This document shows positions 37,645-46,243 of a stretch of 64,000 nucleotides of DNA, piece by piece. The position numbers were made by a program, and so were the translations under genes. The notes beneath the pieces are model-generated. The model saw only the letters and a list, made by a program, of their open reading frames with translations, did not search any database and was not told the DNA's origin. The stretch's first letter is position 1. Every line of letters starts with the position of its first letter. This stretch comes from Alphaproteobacteria bacterium (GTDB taxonomy: Bacteria > Pseudomonadota > Alphaproteobacteria > UBA6615): positions 1 to 64,000 of the forward strand of contig JBDXCV010000007.1 of the NCBI GenBank assembly GCA_039980135.1, read 5' to 3'.

Positions 37645-39255
37645 ATGAACGGACTAGCACTCTTTGGGCTTGGGATCGCGGCGGCACTTGGTTTGGGCGT
37701 TGCGGCGGGCGCGGCGGATGAGGGGATGCGCATCCATGCGATGCTCTTCGCCGGGGCGGCCATCATCGCCGTGTTCTTCCTGATTAACAGAATCTATGAA
37801 TCGAAGGTCAGCCTGGCAACCGGGCCGGACAGTGTCGAATACAATGACGGTATCGTCCGTGCCGGCGCGATCGCGTCCGTTTTCTGGGGGCTGGTCGGAT
37901 TCCTCGTTGGCCTGACGCTTGCCCTGCAATTGGCGTTTCCGGTCCTCAATTTCGATACCGCATGGCTGAATTTCGGCCGGCTGCGCCCGCTGCATACCTC
38001 GGCGGTGATTTTCGCCTTCGGTGGCAATGTCCTGATCATGTCGTCCTTCTATGTGGTTCAGCGAACCTGTCGCACACGACTTGCCGGTGACCTGGCCCCC
38101 TGGTTCGTATTCTGGGGGTACCAGTTGTTCATCGTCCTGGCCGCGACGGGCTACCTGCTGGGGGTCACCCAGTCCAAGGAGTATGCGGAGCCCGAATGGT
38201 ATGTCGATTTGTGGCTGACGATTGTCTGGGTGACCTACTTGCTGGTCTTCCTGGCCACGCTGTGGAAGCGTCGCGAGCCGCATATCTATGTCGCGAACTG
38301 GTTCTTCCTCGCCTTCATCGTCACGGTGGCGATGCTGCATCTGGTGAACAATGCGACGGTGCCTGTGAGCCTCATGGGTTCCAAGAGTTATATCGCCTGG
38401 TCGGGTGTACAGGATGCGCTGACCCAGTGGTGGTACGCGCATAACGCCGTCGGCTTCTTCCTGACAGCCGGTTTCCTGGGCATCATGTATTATTTCCTGC
38501 CCAAGCAGGCGGATCGGCCGATCTTCTCGTACCGGCTTTCGATCATCCATTTCTGGTCGCTCATTTTCCTCTACATCTGGGCCGGCCCCCATCATCTGCA
38601 CTTCACGGCTTTGCCGGACTGGGCCCAGACCCTCGGGATGGTCTTCTCGGTGATGCTCTGGATGCCCTCATGGGGCGGCATGGTGAACGGTCTGATGACC
38701 CTGTCGGGCGCATGGGACAAGATTCGCACCGACCCGCTGATCCGCTTCATGGTCGTATCCCTGGCGTTCTACGGCATGAGCACCTTCGAGGGTCCGCTGA
38801 TGGCCATTCGAACCGTGAATGCCCTCAGCCATTATACCGACTGGACGATCGGCCACGTGCATTCGGGTGCCCTCGGCTGGGTCGCCTATATCAGCTTTGC
38901 CGCGATCTACTTCGTCGTCCCGCCGCTGTGGGGACAGGCGCGGCTGTATTCGCTGCGGCTGGTCAACGTCCATTTCTGGATCTCATCCATCGGTATCGTC
39001 CTCTACATCACGGCGATGTGGGTGTCGGGGATCCTGCAGGGCCTGATGTGGCGCGCCTATGACAATCTCGGTTTCCTCGAATTCTCGTTCATCGAAACGG
39101 TCGAGGCGATGCATCCCTTCTATGTCATCCGCGCGGTGGGCGGCCTGCTGTTCGTCATCGGGATGCTGGTGATGATCTACAACCTCTGGCGAACGATCCG
39201 GGGCGAAGTGCGGGCGGAAGCACCCATGGCCGGTACGGCCGCGGCGCGGGCCTAG
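37645..39255 (+). CDS. ccoN: cbb3-type cytochrome c oxidase subunit I
   Basis: 536 residues with about 12 to 14 membrane helices. It carries low-spin heme b, high-spin heme b3 and CuB, and reduces oxygen with high affinity in the inner membrane. The conserved histidine motifs are present ([49 protein letters not shown]). The ATG at 37645 follows GGGGACGA; an in-frame start at 37606 is possible but adds a hydrophilic leader absent from the family. First gene of ccoNOQP-GHIS; expression is probably driven by the FNR-type box upstream. Confidence 0.97.
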   Translation: MNGLALFGLGIAAALGLGVAAGAADEGMRIHAMLFAGAAIIAVFFLINRIYESKVSLATGPDSVEYNDGIVRAGAIASVFWGLVGFLVGLTLALQLAFPVLNFDTAWLNFGRLRPLHTSAVIFAFGGNVLIMSSFYVVQRTCRTRLAGDLAPWFVFWGYQLFIVLAATGYLLGVTQSKEYAEPEWYVDLWLTIVWVTYLLVFLATLWKRREPHIYVANWFFLAFIVTVAMLHLVNNATVPVSLMGSKSYIAWSGVQDALTQWWYAHNAVGFFLTAGFLGIMYYFLPKQADRPIFSYRLSIIHFWSLIFLYIWAGPHHLHFTALPDWAQTLGMVFSVMLWMPSWGGMVNGLMTLSGAWDKIRTDPLIRFMVVSLAFYGMSTFEGPLMAIRTVNALSHYTDWTIGHVHSGALGWVAYISFAAIYFVVPPLWGQARLYSLRLVNVHFWISSIGIVLYITAMWVSGILQGLMWRAYDNLGFLEFSFIETVEAMHPFYVIRAVGGLLFVIGMLVMIYNLWRTIRGEVRAEAPMAGTAAARA

Positions 39256-39264
39256 GAGACGAAC

Positions 39265-39990
39265 ATGATCAAGCATTCCTTTTTCGAGAAAAACTCGATC
39301 GTCCTGGTCATCGGTATCCTGGTCGTCGTCGCAATCGGCGGCCTGGTGGAGATCGCACCGCTCTACTGGCTCGACAGCACGGTCGAGAAGGTGCGCGGTG
39401 TACGACCCTATTCACCGCTCGAACTCGCGGGGCGGAACATCTACATCCGCGAGGGTTGCTACGCCTGCCACAGTCAGCAGATCCGTTCCCTGCGCGACGA
39501 GGTGGAACGCTATGGCCATTACAGCCTGGCGGCGGAATCCATGTATGACCATCCGTTCCAGTGGGGGTCGAAACGCACGGGTCCGGACCTGGCCCGGGTC
39601 GGGGGGCGCTATTCGGATGAGTGGCACGCGACGCACATGATCGACCCGCGTTCGATCGTGCCGGAATCGGTCATGCCCGGCTATCCGTTCCTCGCCACCA
39701 ACCGTCTCGACTATCAGGATATGGATCGGCATCTCGTTGCCAATCGTACGGTCGGCGTTCCCTACACCGACGAGATGATCGCGAACGCGGTTGCCGATGT
39801 CGAAGCACAGGCAAATCCGGACGAAGGCGATGTGGATGCGTTGCTGGCGCGTTATCCCGGGGCCCAGGCGCGGGTGTTCGACGGCGAGGCCGACAAGGTG
39901 ACCGAGTTGGATGCGCTGATCGCCTACATGCAGATGCTCGGTACGCTGGTCGATTTCGACAGCTTCGATGCAACGGCCAACAGCCGGTAG
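39265..39990 (+). CDS. ccoO: cbb3 oxidase subunit II, monoheme cytochrome c
   Basis: 241 residues with one N-terminal membrane anchor (about 11-32) and a periplasmic heme c domain. Heme is bound through Cys65, Cys68 and His69 in CYACHSQQ; a later Met in VMPGYPF near 135 is the likely axial ligand. It passes electrons from CcoP to CcoN. It begins 9 nt after ccoN. Confidence 0.97.
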   Translation: MIKHSFFEKNSIVLVIGILVVVAIGGLVEIAPLYWLDSTVEKVRGVRPYSPLELAGRNIYIREGCYACHSQQIRSLRDEVERYGHYSLAAESMYDHPFQWGSKRTGPDLARVGGRYSDEWHATHMIDPRSIVPESVMPGYPFLATNRLDYQDMDRHLVANRTVGVPYTDEMIANAVADVEAQANPDEGDVDALLARYPGAQARVFDGEADKVTELDALIAYMQMLGTLVDFDSFDATANSR

Positions 39991-39999
39991 GAGGGCGTG

Positions 40000-40149
40000 A
40001 TGAACTACGAAACCATAGCCGGCCTCGCCCAAACCGGCGGACTGATCTACTTCGTCGTCTTGTTCGCGGTGGTGGTTACTTTTGTATTGTGGCCGCGGAA
40101 CGCCGAGAAGTTCCGCGAGGCCGCAAAAATTCCGTTGAAGGAGGATTGA
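40000..40149 (+). CDS. ccoQ: cbb3 oxidase small subunit CcoQ
   Basis: A 49-residue single-helix membrane protein (MNYETIAGLA start, helix at about 14-32, then the family ending LWPRNAEKFREAA). CcoQ/FixQ stabilises the cbb3 complex. It starts 9 nt after ccoO behind GGAGGG and ends 4 nt before the ccoP GTG start. Confidence 0.95.
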   Translation: MNYETIAGLAQTGGLIYFVVLFAVVVTFVLWPRNAEKFREAAKIPLKED

Positions 40150-40153
40150 TACC

Positions 40154-41020
40154 GTGGCCGAGCATGACATTGATGAAGTGACGGGCCAGCGGACAACGGG
40201 CCACGAGTGGGACGGCATTAGGGAGCTCAACTCGCCGATCCCGCGTTGGTGGATCTACACCTTCTACGTCACGATCGCGTGGGGCATTGCCTTCATGATC
40301 GCGATGCCGTCGATCCCGCTCGTGAATGACTACACGAAGGGTGTGCTGGGCTACTCCCAACGTGAGGCCGTGCGCCAGGAAATCGTCGATGCGCGGGCCG
40401 CCCAGAGCGTATTCCGGGACCGGATCGAGCAGGCGAGCCTCGAGGAAATTCGTGACATCCCGGACCTGTTCGACTTCGCGGTTGCGGGGGGTAAGTCCGC
40501 ATTCTCCGTGAATTGCTCCCAGTGCCACGGCGCGGGTGGCGCCGGCGCGCCCGGGTTTCCCAACCTGAATGACGATGCCTGGATATGGGGCGGAAACCCG
40601 CGCGAGATTTTCGACACGATACGGGTCGGAATCCGGTCCGATCATGACGATACCCGGTTCAATCAGATGCCGGCATTCCTGGCGGACGAGTTGCTGACAC
40701 GCGCAGAGGTGAACGACGTCGTGGAGTATGTACTGCAGATTTCGGATCAGGACCATGAACAGGAAGCGGCGGCGCGTGGCCAAACGGTGTTCCGCGAACA
40801 ATGTTCGTCCTGTCACCAGGAGAGCGGCAAAGGTATCCGCGAGCTGGGCGGTCCGAACCTGACGGATGCGATCTGGCTCTATGGTGGTTCCAGGGACGAA
40901 ATCAGAAAGACCGTCGCGAATGCACGGAATGGCGTGATGCCGGCCTGGGAAGGTCGGCTGGACGAGGTCACGCGAAAGCAACTCGCGGTCTATGTGCACG
41001 CGCTGGGAGGCGGAGAGTAG
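40154..41020 (+). CDS. ccoP: cbb3 oxidase subunit III, diheme cytochrome c
   Basis: 288 residues. A GTG start at 40154 follows AAGGAGG. The N-terminal cytosolic tail with GHEWDGIRELNSPIPRWW precedes a membrane helix (about 33-53), and two heme c sites follow, CSQCH near 121 and CSSCH near 217. It accepts electrons from periplasmic carriers such as the small cytochrome c encoded at 45371-45712. The axial methionines in QMPAF and VMPAW are visible. Confidence 0.97.
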   Translation: MAEHDIDEVTGQRTTGHEWDGIRELNSPIPRWWIYTFYVTIAWGIAFMIAMPSIPLVNDYTKGVLGYSQREAVRQEIVDARAAQSVFRDRIEQASLEEIRDIPDLFDFAVAGGKSAFSVNCSQCHGAGGAGAPGFPNLNDDAWIWGGNPREIFDTIRVGIRSDHDDTRFNQMPAFLADELLTRAEVNDVVEYVLQISDQDHEQEAAARGQTVFREQCSSCHQESGKGIRELGGPNLTDAIWLYGGSRDEIRKTVANARNGVMPAWEGRLDEVTRKQLAVYVHALGGGE

Positions 41021-41023
41021 AAC

Positions 41024-42487
41024 ATGACCGACGCGGCCCTCATGCCTCCAGTCGAAACGGTTGATGTTGAGCCGGTCAACAAGAAGGGCCGCCGCGCGCT
41101 TCACAAGAAGCGTTCGAAAATCTATCCGAAGCGTGCGCGCGGGAACTTCCGGAAGTTCAAGTGGATACTCATGATCGTCACCCTGACGATCTACTATGTG
41201 ACGCCGTGGCTGCGCTGGGACCGGGGCGTGAACGCGCCGGACCAGGCGGTCCTGCTCGATCTGCCGGCGCGCCGCTTCTATTTCTTCTTTATCGAGATCT
41301 GGCCGCAGGAGGTGTTCTTCATCACCGGTCTGCTGATTCTCTCTGCGATGGGCCTGTTTCTCACGGCTGCCACCGTCGGGCGGGCATGGTGTGGTTATGC
41401 GTGCCCGCAAACGGTCTGGACGGATTTGTTCATCGCGGTGGAACGCTTTTGGGAGGGGGATCGCAACTCGCGCATGCGGCTGGATGGTGCATCCTGGTCT
41501 TTCGGGAAAATCGCCCGCAAGGTCAGTAAGCATGTGTCCTGGCTGTTGATTGCCGTGGCGACGGGTGGCGCCTGGGTCTTCTATTTCGCAGATGCGCCGG
41601 GCCTGGCCGTTGACCTCGTGAATTTCGAAGCCGCGACGCCGACCTATGTCTGGATCGGATTGCTCGCCGCATTCACCTACACATTCGGAGGACACGCCCG
41701 CGAGGCGGTCTGCACATATATGTGCCCCTGGCCGCGCATTCAGGCTGCGCTCGCCGACGAAGACACGCTTATCGTGAATTTTGACGCCACCCGCGGTGAA
41801 CCGCGAGGCTCCCACAAGGCCAACGAGAGTTGGGAGGGCCGGGGCGATTGCGTGGACTGCAACCAGTGTGTTGCAGTCTGCCCGATGGGCATCGACATTC
41901 GTGATGGCCTGCAACTCGAGTGCATTTCCTGCGCGTTGTGCATCGACGCGTGCAACGAAGTGATGGACAAGGTCGGGCGGCCACCCAACCTGATTTCCTA
42001 TGGCACCCTCAACATGGCCGACCAGGCCGCGCGCGCCGAAACACCCCGATTCAAACTCTTCCGCGGCCGGACATATCTGTATTCCGGCATGATCGTCATT
42101 GTCGCCGCGATCATGGTCTATGCGCTGGCGTCACGCCCGATTGTCAGTACGAGCGTCCAGCATGAGCGCAGCCCGCTGTTCACGACCATGTCGGACGGCT
42201 CCGTGCGCAACGCCTACACCCTCAAGATTGCCAACAAACGGCATGAAAACCGGGAGTTCGAGCTTTCGGTCGTCGGCCTTGAAGGTGCGGATGTCAGCCG
42301 CGTCGGGGGCGAAGATGGTCTGCCGGTCTTCACGGTCGGGCCGGATACGATCGATGCCTTTCATGTGTTCGTGACGGTGCCGCGCGATCGGGTGGTATCC
42401 GCGCGTGATCTCGAATTTGTGGTGACCGACACGGGCTCTGGCGACGTGGCGCGCACCGACAGCAGCTTCCAGGGGCCGGTCCGGTGA
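41024..42487 (+). CDS. ccoG: cbb3 oxidase assembly ferredoxin-like membrane protein CcoG
   Basis: 487 residues with several membrane helices and a polyferredoxin core. Cluster motifs are visible: GYACPQTVW in the membrane part, then CVDCNQCVAVCP and CISCALCIDACNE. It is thought to reduce or handle copper for delivery to cbb3. The C-terminal periplasmic immunoglobulin-like domain (about 370-487) is present. It starts 3 nt after ccoP and overlaps ccoH by 4 nt. Confidence 0.96.
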   Translation: MTDAALMPPVETVDVEPVNKKGRRALHKKRSKIYPKRARGNFRKFKWILMIVTLTIYYVTPWLRWDRGVNAPDQAVLLDLPARRFYFFFIEIWPQEVFFITGLLILSAMGLFLTAATVGRAWCGYACPQTVWTDLFIAVERFWEGDRNSRMRLDGASWSFGKIARKVSKHVSWLLIAVATGGAWVFYFADAPGLAVDLVNFEAATPTYVWIGLLAAFTYTFGGHAREAVCTYMCPWPRIQAALADEDTLIVNFDATRGEPRGSHKANESWEGRGDCVDCNQCVAVCPMGIDIRDGLQLECISCALCIDACNEVMDKVGRPPNLISYGTLNMADQAARAETPRFKLFRGRTYLYSGMIVIVAAIMVYALASRPIVSTSVQHERSPLFTTMSDGSVRNAYTLKIANKRHENREFELSVVGLEGADVSRVGGEDGLPVFTVGPDTIDAFHVFVTVPRDRVVSARDLEFVVTDTGSGDVARTDSSFQGPVR

Positions 42488-42975
42488 TTGGTCCGGGACG
42501 CGAGATTACCGGCCGCACGGTTTTGTTGAGCCTGATCACGTTCTTCGCCGTGGTCTTCCTGGTGAACGGCATCTTTTTTTGGTTTGCACGTGACAGCTGG
42601 ACCGGCCTTTCGACTGAAGACGCCTACCGCAAGGGCATCGCGTTCAACGACGAACTTGCGCGCGGTGATGCCCAGCGACGGCTCGGCTGGACCGCCGAGG
42701 CGGCGTATGCATCGGGCGGGCCGGGCGCCGGACGCCTGACTTTCGCACTTTTGACGGCGGACGGCCGACCGGTGCGGGACCGCGTCGTGTCCGCCACCTT
42801 CCGGCGCCCGGTCGCCGAAGGTATCGATTTTTCCACGGCGCTCAATGGCGATGAGAATGGTCGCTATGTGGCGGACATCACACCGCCCGCGCCGGGGCAA
42901 TGGGACGTCCGGATCGAAGTCAGCCGACCCGGCGCGTTGCCGTATCTGGTCGAGACGCGCATATGGTCGAAGTAG
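42484..42975 (+). CDS. ccoH: cbb3 oxidase assembly protein CcoH/FixH
   Basis: 163 residues with one N-terminal membrane helix (about 14-34) and a periplasmic FixH domain (DRVVSATFRRPVAEG, PAPGQWDVRIEVSR). It is needed for assembly of the cbb3 complex. The start overlaps the ccoG stop by 4 nt, and its end overlaps the ccoI start by 13 nt. Confidence 0.93.
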   Translation: MIGPGREITGRTVLLSLITFFAVVFLVNGIFFWFARDSWTGLSTEDAYRKGIAFNDELARGDAQRRLGWTAEAAYASGGPGAGRLTFALLTADGRPVRDRVVSATFRRPVAEGIDFSTALNGDENGRYVADITPPAPGQWDVRIEVSRPGALPYLVETRIWSK

Positions 42976-45200
42976 CGCTCAACTCACAAGCCCACGGACC
43001 CAACCGCGTCGGACCGGTTTTATCCAGTGATCTCGCGTTGCGGGCCATACCTGTTGGCGTCGACGAGCATGCGCTGAACCTTCTGGTCGAGGGTGTTCAT
43101 TGTGCCAATTGTATCGCCCGTATCGAACGCACATTGCGTGCCCGCGATGACGTGACCGAGGCGCGGGTGAATTTTTCCACGCGTCGCCTTTATGTGCGCT
43201 GGCACGGCGTGGCTGATGTCGCGCGCGGCATCGTCGATAGCGTCGAGGCGTTGGGTTACGGTGCCATTCCGTTCGATCCCGATATCCTCGCGTCACAGGG
43301 CTCGGCGGAGAGTACGGCGTTGCTGCGGGCGATGGGCGTAGCCGGTTTCGCCGCCGCCAATGTCATGCTCCTGTCGATTTCCGTTTGGGCCGGCCTCTGG
43401 TCGGACATGGACGCCACCACGCGCGACTTCCTCCACTGGCTGTCGGGCCTGATCGCGCTGCCGGCCATCGCCTATTCGGGACGGCCATTCTTTCGTTCGG
43501 CGCTGGCGGCGTTGCGCGGTGGCCATACCAACATGGATGTGCCGATCTCCCTGGCGGTGATTCTTGCGGCGACCGTGAGCCTGGTGGAGACCATTGGGGG
43601 CGGGGTACATGCCTATTTCGATGCGTCGGTCACGCTCCTGTTTTTCCTTCTCGTGGGCCGCTATCTGGATTTGCGCGCCCGCGCGGAGGCGCGGCGTTCG
43701 GCGGAACGGCTATTATTGCTGCGCGCGACCTCCGCGCTGGTCGAGACCGGGGACGGGTCACTTGCATACGTGGCGGTTGACGATCTCGCACCGGGGATGA
43801 CGGTGCGCGTGGCGCCGGGAGAACGTTTTCCCGTCGATGGCGAGATCCTGCGCGGTACGACCGATATCGATGCGAGCCTCGTCACCGGAGAGTCACAGCC
43901 CCAGGGGGCCGGGGGAGGCGATACGGTATTCGCCGGCACGATGAACCTGAATGCGCCCGTGGCCATTTGCGTCGGGCGAACTGGTGAAGACACGTTGCTC
44001 GCCGAGATCGTTCGCCTGATAGAGGATGCGGAGCAGGGACGCGCGCGTTTTGTGCGGATCGCCGACCGGGTCGCGCGCTGGTATGCCCCGGCCGTACACA
44101 TTCTGGCGGCGGCGACGTTTGCGGGCTGGGTCGTGTTCAGCGTTGCGGGCTGGCAGGTTGCCCTCCTGCATGCGGTGGCGGTGCTCATCATCACCTGTCC
44201 CTGTGCGCTGGGGCTGGCCGTTCCGGTGGTGCAGGTGGTTGCGAGCGGACGTTTGCTCAAGCGCGGTATTCTGCTGCGATCGGGCGATGCGCTCGAGCGA
44301 TTGGCCGGGATCGACACGATCGTGTTCGACAAGACCGGTACCCTGACCGCGGGGCGCGCGGTCCTGACCAACGGAGATGAAATCTCGCAGACTCATCGTC
44401 GGGTCGCGGCGCGTCTGGCGGCCGCCAGTCAGCATCCGCTGTCGCGTGCCGTTCAGGCGGCGTTCGGAACGGCTCAGCCACCCGAGGACGCGCGTGAAAT
44501 TTCAGGATGTGGCGTGACGGGGACCATCGATGGGGTGTCCTGGCGCATGGGGCGGCGCGACTGGTGTGGCGCGGCCCAACTGCCCGCGAAGGGAACCGGG
44601 TCGGAGCTCTGGCTTTCACGCGACGGTAATCCCTTGGCCGGGATTGCCTTCGACGATGCCGTGCGACCCGATGCTGCACGGACCGTGGACGCGCTTCTGG
44701 CGCGTGGCTATCAGGTCGAACTTCTGTCAGGGGATCGCACGGAAGTCGTGAACCGCGTGGGCGAGGCCATCGGAATCAACCAGCGGCGTGGCGGGGTATC
44801 GCCGACCGGCAAAGTGGCGCGCCTGCGCGAGCTTGAAGCCGCTGGACGCCATGTGCTGATGGTGGGTGACGGGCTGAACGATGCGCCTGCGCTGGCCGCG
44901 GCACATGCCTCCATGTCGCCGGCGTCGGCTGCGGATGTGAGCCAGGTTCAGGCGGATCTCGTCTTTCAGGGTGATCGGCTCGAGCCGGTGGCCGTCGCGT
45001 TGGCGGTGGGCCGGCAGGCCAACCGGTTGACGAAGCAGAATGTCGCACTTGCGATTATCTACAACATTATTGCGGTGCCCTTTGCGATGGCCGGATTCGT
45101 TACGCCGCTGGTTGCGGCGGTGGCCATGTCCTCGTCGTCGCTGCTGGTGACGGCAAATGCGCTGCGATTGAAGCGCGGATCATCGGACGGGACGACATGA
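42963..45200 (+). CDS. ccoI: copper-translocating P1B-type ATPase for cbb3 assembly
   Basis: 745 residues from ATG 42963. An N-terminal heavy-metal domain carries GVHCANC. The metal-path motif CPC is in IITCPCALG near 410, the phosphorylation motif DKTGTLT near 456, and the hinge GDGLNDAPAL near 640. This is the CcoI/FixI/CtpA group, which exports copper to the periplasm for CuB insertion. The longer frame from 42900 would run inside ccoH. The stop overlaps the ccoS start (ATGA). Confidence 0.95.
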   Translation: MVEVALNSQAHGPNRVGPVLSSDLALRAIPVGVDEHALNLLVEGVHCANCIARIERTLRARDDVTEARVNFSTRRLYVRWHGVADVARGIVDSVEALGYGAIPFDPDILASQGSAESTALLRAMGVAGFAAANVMLLSISVWAGLWSDMDATTRDFLHWLSGLIALPAIAYSGRPFFRSALAALRGGHTNMDVPISLAVILAATVSLVETIGGGVHAYFDASVTLLFFLLVGRYLDLRARAEARRSAERLLLLRATSALVETGDGSLAYVAVDDLAPGMTVRVAPGERFPVDGEILRGTTDIDASLVTGESQPQGAGGGDTVFAGTMNLNAPVAICVGRTGEDTLLAEIVRLIEDAEQGRARFVRIADRVARWYAPAVHILAAATFAGWVVFSVAGWQVALLHAVAVLIITCPCALGLAVPVVQVVASGRLLKRGILLRSGDALERLAGIDTIVFDKTGTLTAGRAVLTNGDEISQTHRRVAARLAAASQHPLSRAVQAAFGTAQPPEDAREISGCGVTGTIDGVSWRMGRRDWCGAAQLPAKGTGSELWLSRDGNPLAGIAFDDAVRPDAARTVDALLARGYQVELLSGDRTEVVNRVGEAIGINQRRGGVSPTGKVARLRELEAAGRHVLMVGDGLNDAPALAAAHASMSPASAADVSQVQADLVFQGDRLEPVAVALAVGRQANRLTKQNVALAIIYNIIAVPFAMAGFVTPLVAAVAMSSSSLLVTANALRLKRGSSDGTT

Positions 45201-45358
45201 ATATCCTCGCGATTCTCATTCCAGTCGCATTGCTGCTTGGCGCGGTCGGGCTCGCGGCATTCATCTGGTCGATACGCACCGGCCAGTATGACGATCTTGA
45301 CGGGGCGGCACGTCGCATCCTGATCGACGACGACCCGGTCGACCGTTCATCGGACTGA
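45197..45358 (+). CDS. ccoS: cbb3 oxidase maturation protein CcoS
   Basis: 53 residues: one membrane helix (about 3-25), then the family core FIWSIRTGQYDDLDG. CcoS is required for heme and copper cofactor insertion in cbb3. Translation is coupled to ccoI through an ATGA overlap. It is the last gene of the cluster, 12 nt from the convergent cytochrome c gene. Confidence 0.95.
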   Translation: MNILAILIPVALLLGAVGLAAFIWSIRTGQYDDLDGAARRILIDDDPVDRSSD

Positions 45359-45370
45359 CCGGTCCGCAGA

Positions 45371-45712
45371 TCATCCTCCCGGCCGCAACCCCATGATGTA
45401 GGCAATCACATCATCCACCTCTTTCTCGCTGAGAATCAGGCTGGGCATGTTGCGATGCGGCGAGTTGAGGAACACCCTCAGCCCAATGGGGGTGACCGAT
45501 GGCTCGCGCGCGATATTCTCGAACGCCGGCGCAGGATTGCGCGGGTTTGCGGGCCAGTCGCCACCGACAACGTGACAGGCGGCACAAACGCGCTGCGCGA
45601 ACTTCGCACCGGCGTCGGGGTCACCAACCATCTCCTGGGCCTGTGCGGAACCGAGCCCGAGGATGATGAACATCACCGCGGGCAGGATTTTCCGAGATGC
45701 GCCGTCGTTCAT
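45371..45712 (-). CDS. small periplasmic class I cytochrome c
   Basis: 113 residues with a signal peptide (cleavage after SAQA near 25) and one heme site, CAACH (Cys43, Cys46, His47). A Met in RNMPSLILSEKEVDDVIAYI near 89 is the likely sixth ligand. It is a soluble electron carrier and a plausible donor to the cbb3 oxidase next door. A perfect FNR-type box is centred about 70 nt upstream of its start, which fits low-oxygen co-regulation with ccoNOQP. Confidence 0.9.
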   Translation of the reverse strand: MNDGASRKILPAVMFIILGLGSAQAQEMVGDPDAGAKFAQRVCAACHVVGGDWPANPRNPAPAFENIAREPSVTPIGLRVFLNSPHRNMPSLILSEKEVDDVIAYIMGLRPGG

Positions 45713-45774
45713 TTCATTCTGCGTCCTGAATTCCCAAGGCCAATGCTACTTTGCGATGAATTTCGATATCGCCA

Positions 45775-45788
45775 TTGAGGCAGATCAA
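45775..45788. promoter_or_regulatory. FNR/FixK-type box between the cytochrome c and GlsB-like genes
   Basis: TTGAGGCAGATCAA fits TTGAN6TCAA exactly. It is centred about 70 nt from the cytochrome c start (leftward) and about 92 nt from the GlsB-like start (rightward). Given its neighbour, control of the cytochrome c gene is the simpler reading; control of both is possible. Confidence 0.75.
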
Positions 45789-45873
45789 GACAGATCGGTT
45801 TTGACGCGAGTCGGGCCGGAAAACTAGATTTTGGCATTGCGCCGGAGGGGTGCACGGACAAGGAGAGTTCTCG

Positions 45874-46137
45874 ATGGAAATGGACATTATTTCCTGGCTT
45901 GTATTGGGCCTGATTGCCGGTCTGATCGCCAAGTTTCTGATACCCGGAGATGATCCCGGCGGCATCATCGTTACGGTGCTTGTTGGGGCCGCGGGCGGGT
46001 TTCTTGGCGGGATCGTCGCACGAACACTCGGTCTTGGAGATGTGGATGGGGTCAATCTTGGCAGCCTTGTCGTCGCGGTCGTCGGCGCCTTCGTTTTACT
46101 GATCGCGTTGCGGATCATCATGCGAAAACGCGCCTGA
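45874..46137 (+). CDS. GlsB/YeaQ/YmgE family stress membrane protein
   Basis: 87 residues with three membrane helices and glycine zippers (LVLGLIAGLIAKFLIPGDDPGG, GAAGGFLGGIVARTLG). ATG 45874 is chosen because AAGGAGAG precedes it; the GTG at 45850 has no such site. Family members are induced by general stress; the role is unclear. Confidence 0.88.
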   Translation: MEMDIISWLVLGLIAGLIAKFLIPGDDPGGIIVTVLVGAAGGFLGGIVARTLGLGDVDGVNLGSLVVAVVGAFVLLIALRIIMRKRA

Positions 46138-46156
46138 ACTTCAGAACATTGTGCGG

Positions 46157-46186
46157 GCCCCGCCGCCAATCCAACGGCGGGCTTTT
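46157..46186 (+). terminator. intrinsic terminator after the GlsB-like gene
   Basis: CCCGCCG (46159-46165) pairs with CGGCGGG (46175-46181) across a 9-nt loop, with GC closure and a following CTTTTCC. It separates the GlsB-like gene from the CoA-ligase gene. Confidence 0.8.
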
Positions 46187-46243
46187 CCGTGCGGCGATAG
46201 CGCGTCCGGATTGCTATAAATTCTCGGGGGGAGGATTTACGTC

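Noticed and set aside
40076-41914. 612-codon minus-strand frame opposite ccoP/ccoG
   Set aside because: Antisense of well-defined cbb3 genes; composition and lack of motifs mark it as a shadow.
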